DNA from: an uncultured Collinsella sp.
Lineage (GTDB): Bacteria; Actinomycetota; Coriobacteriia; Coriobacteriales; Coriobacteriaceae
DNA length: 6,314 bases
Assembly: GCA_900555765.1 (NCBI GenBank)
Contig: USMA01000061.1
Span: 1-6,314 of the forward strand
Direction: 5' to 3'
Positions 6,055-6,314 of this stretch are shown here, one piece after another. The notes beneath the pieces are model-generated. The model did not search any database. It was given only the letters and a program-made list of their open reading frames with translations, and was not told the origin of the DNA. How positions within the stretch are numbered: position 1 is the first letter of the stretch; each line of letters begins with the position of its first letter. The position numbers were made by a program, and so were the translations under genes.

Positions 6055-6190
6055 TGCGATAACTAAGTGGTCGCTGCGTTTTACTTGGGTGCAGCAGCGC
6101 CATGCTTGGGGTCTGAATTGCACTTTGTTGGGATGGGCCCGTTTCCCGGAGGAAGCTCTTGCTTGATGCGGGCCTGTTTTGTTTGTTGTA
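6055..6190. other. Intergenic stretch, no gene seen; plus-strand stem-loop with T-rich tail
   Basis: No open frame with a ribosome binding site is seen here on either strand. GGCCCG (6136-6141) pairs with CGGGCC (6169-6174), extended by a G-T pair at each end. A smaller AAGC/GCTT hairpin (6153-6156 and 6161-6164) lies inside the loop, and TGTTTTGTTTGTTG (6175-6188) follows. Read on the plus strand this resembles an intrinsic terminator, but no plus-strand gene precedes it, so its role is unclear. Confidence 0.4.
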
Positions 6191-6228
6191 GAAAAAACAG
6201 GGGCGTCCTTTTTGAGGACGCCCCTGTT
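6191..6228 (-). terminator. Strong intrinsic terminator of the upstream gene
   Basis: On the minus strand a 13-bp perfect stem (AACAGGGGCGTCC at 6196-6208 on the plus strand, mirrored at 6216-6228) closes a 7-base loop. It runs into a T-tract at 6196-6192. It starts 46 bases past the stop codon at 6275 and isolates that gene from ftsE. Confidence 0.92.
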
Positions 6229-6274
6229 ATGGATTGCATACGGTTGCTGAAGCGATGCTTTGCCTCGTCTTGCC

Positions 6275-6314
6275 TTATGCCAAGAACTCCTTGGTGGTCG
6301 CCACGATGTTGGCG
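6275..6314 (-). CDS. C-terminal end of an unidentified protein
   Basis: Only the last 12 codons are inside the window, reading ANIVATTKEFLA and then TAA at 6277-6275. This is too short to name a family. It is called coding because a clear intrinsic terminator follows on the same strand at the expected distance, and because the frame is open to the window edge. The terminator shows that it is a separate transcription unit from ftsEX. Confidence 0.55.
   Translation of the reverse strand, partial: ANIVATTKEFLA

Noticed and set aside
5905..6107. CGCCATGCTT in inverted orientation on both sides of the large palindrome (5905-5914 and 6098-6107)
   Set aside because: The copies are at unequal distances (17 and 43 bases) from the arms and the neighbouring similarities are not in matching order, so chance is the simpler explanation.
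5851..6123. Open frames across the large palindrome on both strands
   Set aside because: Their similar peptide strings come from the inverted repeat being read on both strands. No ribosome binding site precedes them.

Overview
The window reads as a G+C-rich actinobacterial chromosome. The best guess is a gut Coriobacteriia member of the Collinsella type. That guess rests on base composition, the strong third-position G/C bias of the core genes and the overall look of the FtsE, FtsX and RNase R proteins. No ribosomal or other taxonomic marker is present, so the assignment is moderate at best. Every gene I can support lies on the minus strand, so biological order runs from high to low coordinates.

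Right edge (6314 to about 5828): the last 12 codons of an unidentified gene end at 6275, followed by a textbook intrinsic terminator (6191-6228). About 360 bases without a gene follow. They hold a smaller stem-loop facing the plus strand (6135-6188), a striking 123-bp inverted repeat with 28-bp perfect arms (5932-6054), and a plausible extended -10 promoter for ftsE (5873-5900).

Centre (5827 to 3642): ftsE and ftsX overlap by 14 bases and form an operon closed by a strong intrinsic terminator (3642-3674). They encode the ABC-type ATPase and membrane partner of the FtsEX divisome complex, which in other bacteria controls peptidoglycan hydrolases at division. FtsE is unusual: about 170 residues of Pro/Ala/Gln-rich, probably disordered sequence precede an intact ATPase domain. 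The gene rnr (RNase R; 3573-1441) follows with its own candidate promoter, which abuts the ftsX terminator. RNase R has two cold-shock domains, the RNB catalytic core and S1. It lacks an N-terminal winged-helix domain and a basic C-terminal tail.

Left part (1440 to 1): this looks accessory. A small serine recombinase (1263-658) has all its catalytic residues and is preceded by a cluster of AAACCT half-sites, including a near-perfect inverted repeat that looks like its own res/operator site. A VanZ-like membrane protein gene follows (553 to beyond base 1). It starts with TTG behind a perfect Shine-Dalgarno sequence and is cut by the window edge. A 10-bp inverted repeat (618-627 and 1374-1383) brackets the recombinase and might mark the ends of an inserted segment.

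The core genes serve cell division and RNA turnover. The recombinase and VanZ-like gene have no evident functional link to them. I see no CRISPR array, tRNA, rRNA or complete insertion sequence.
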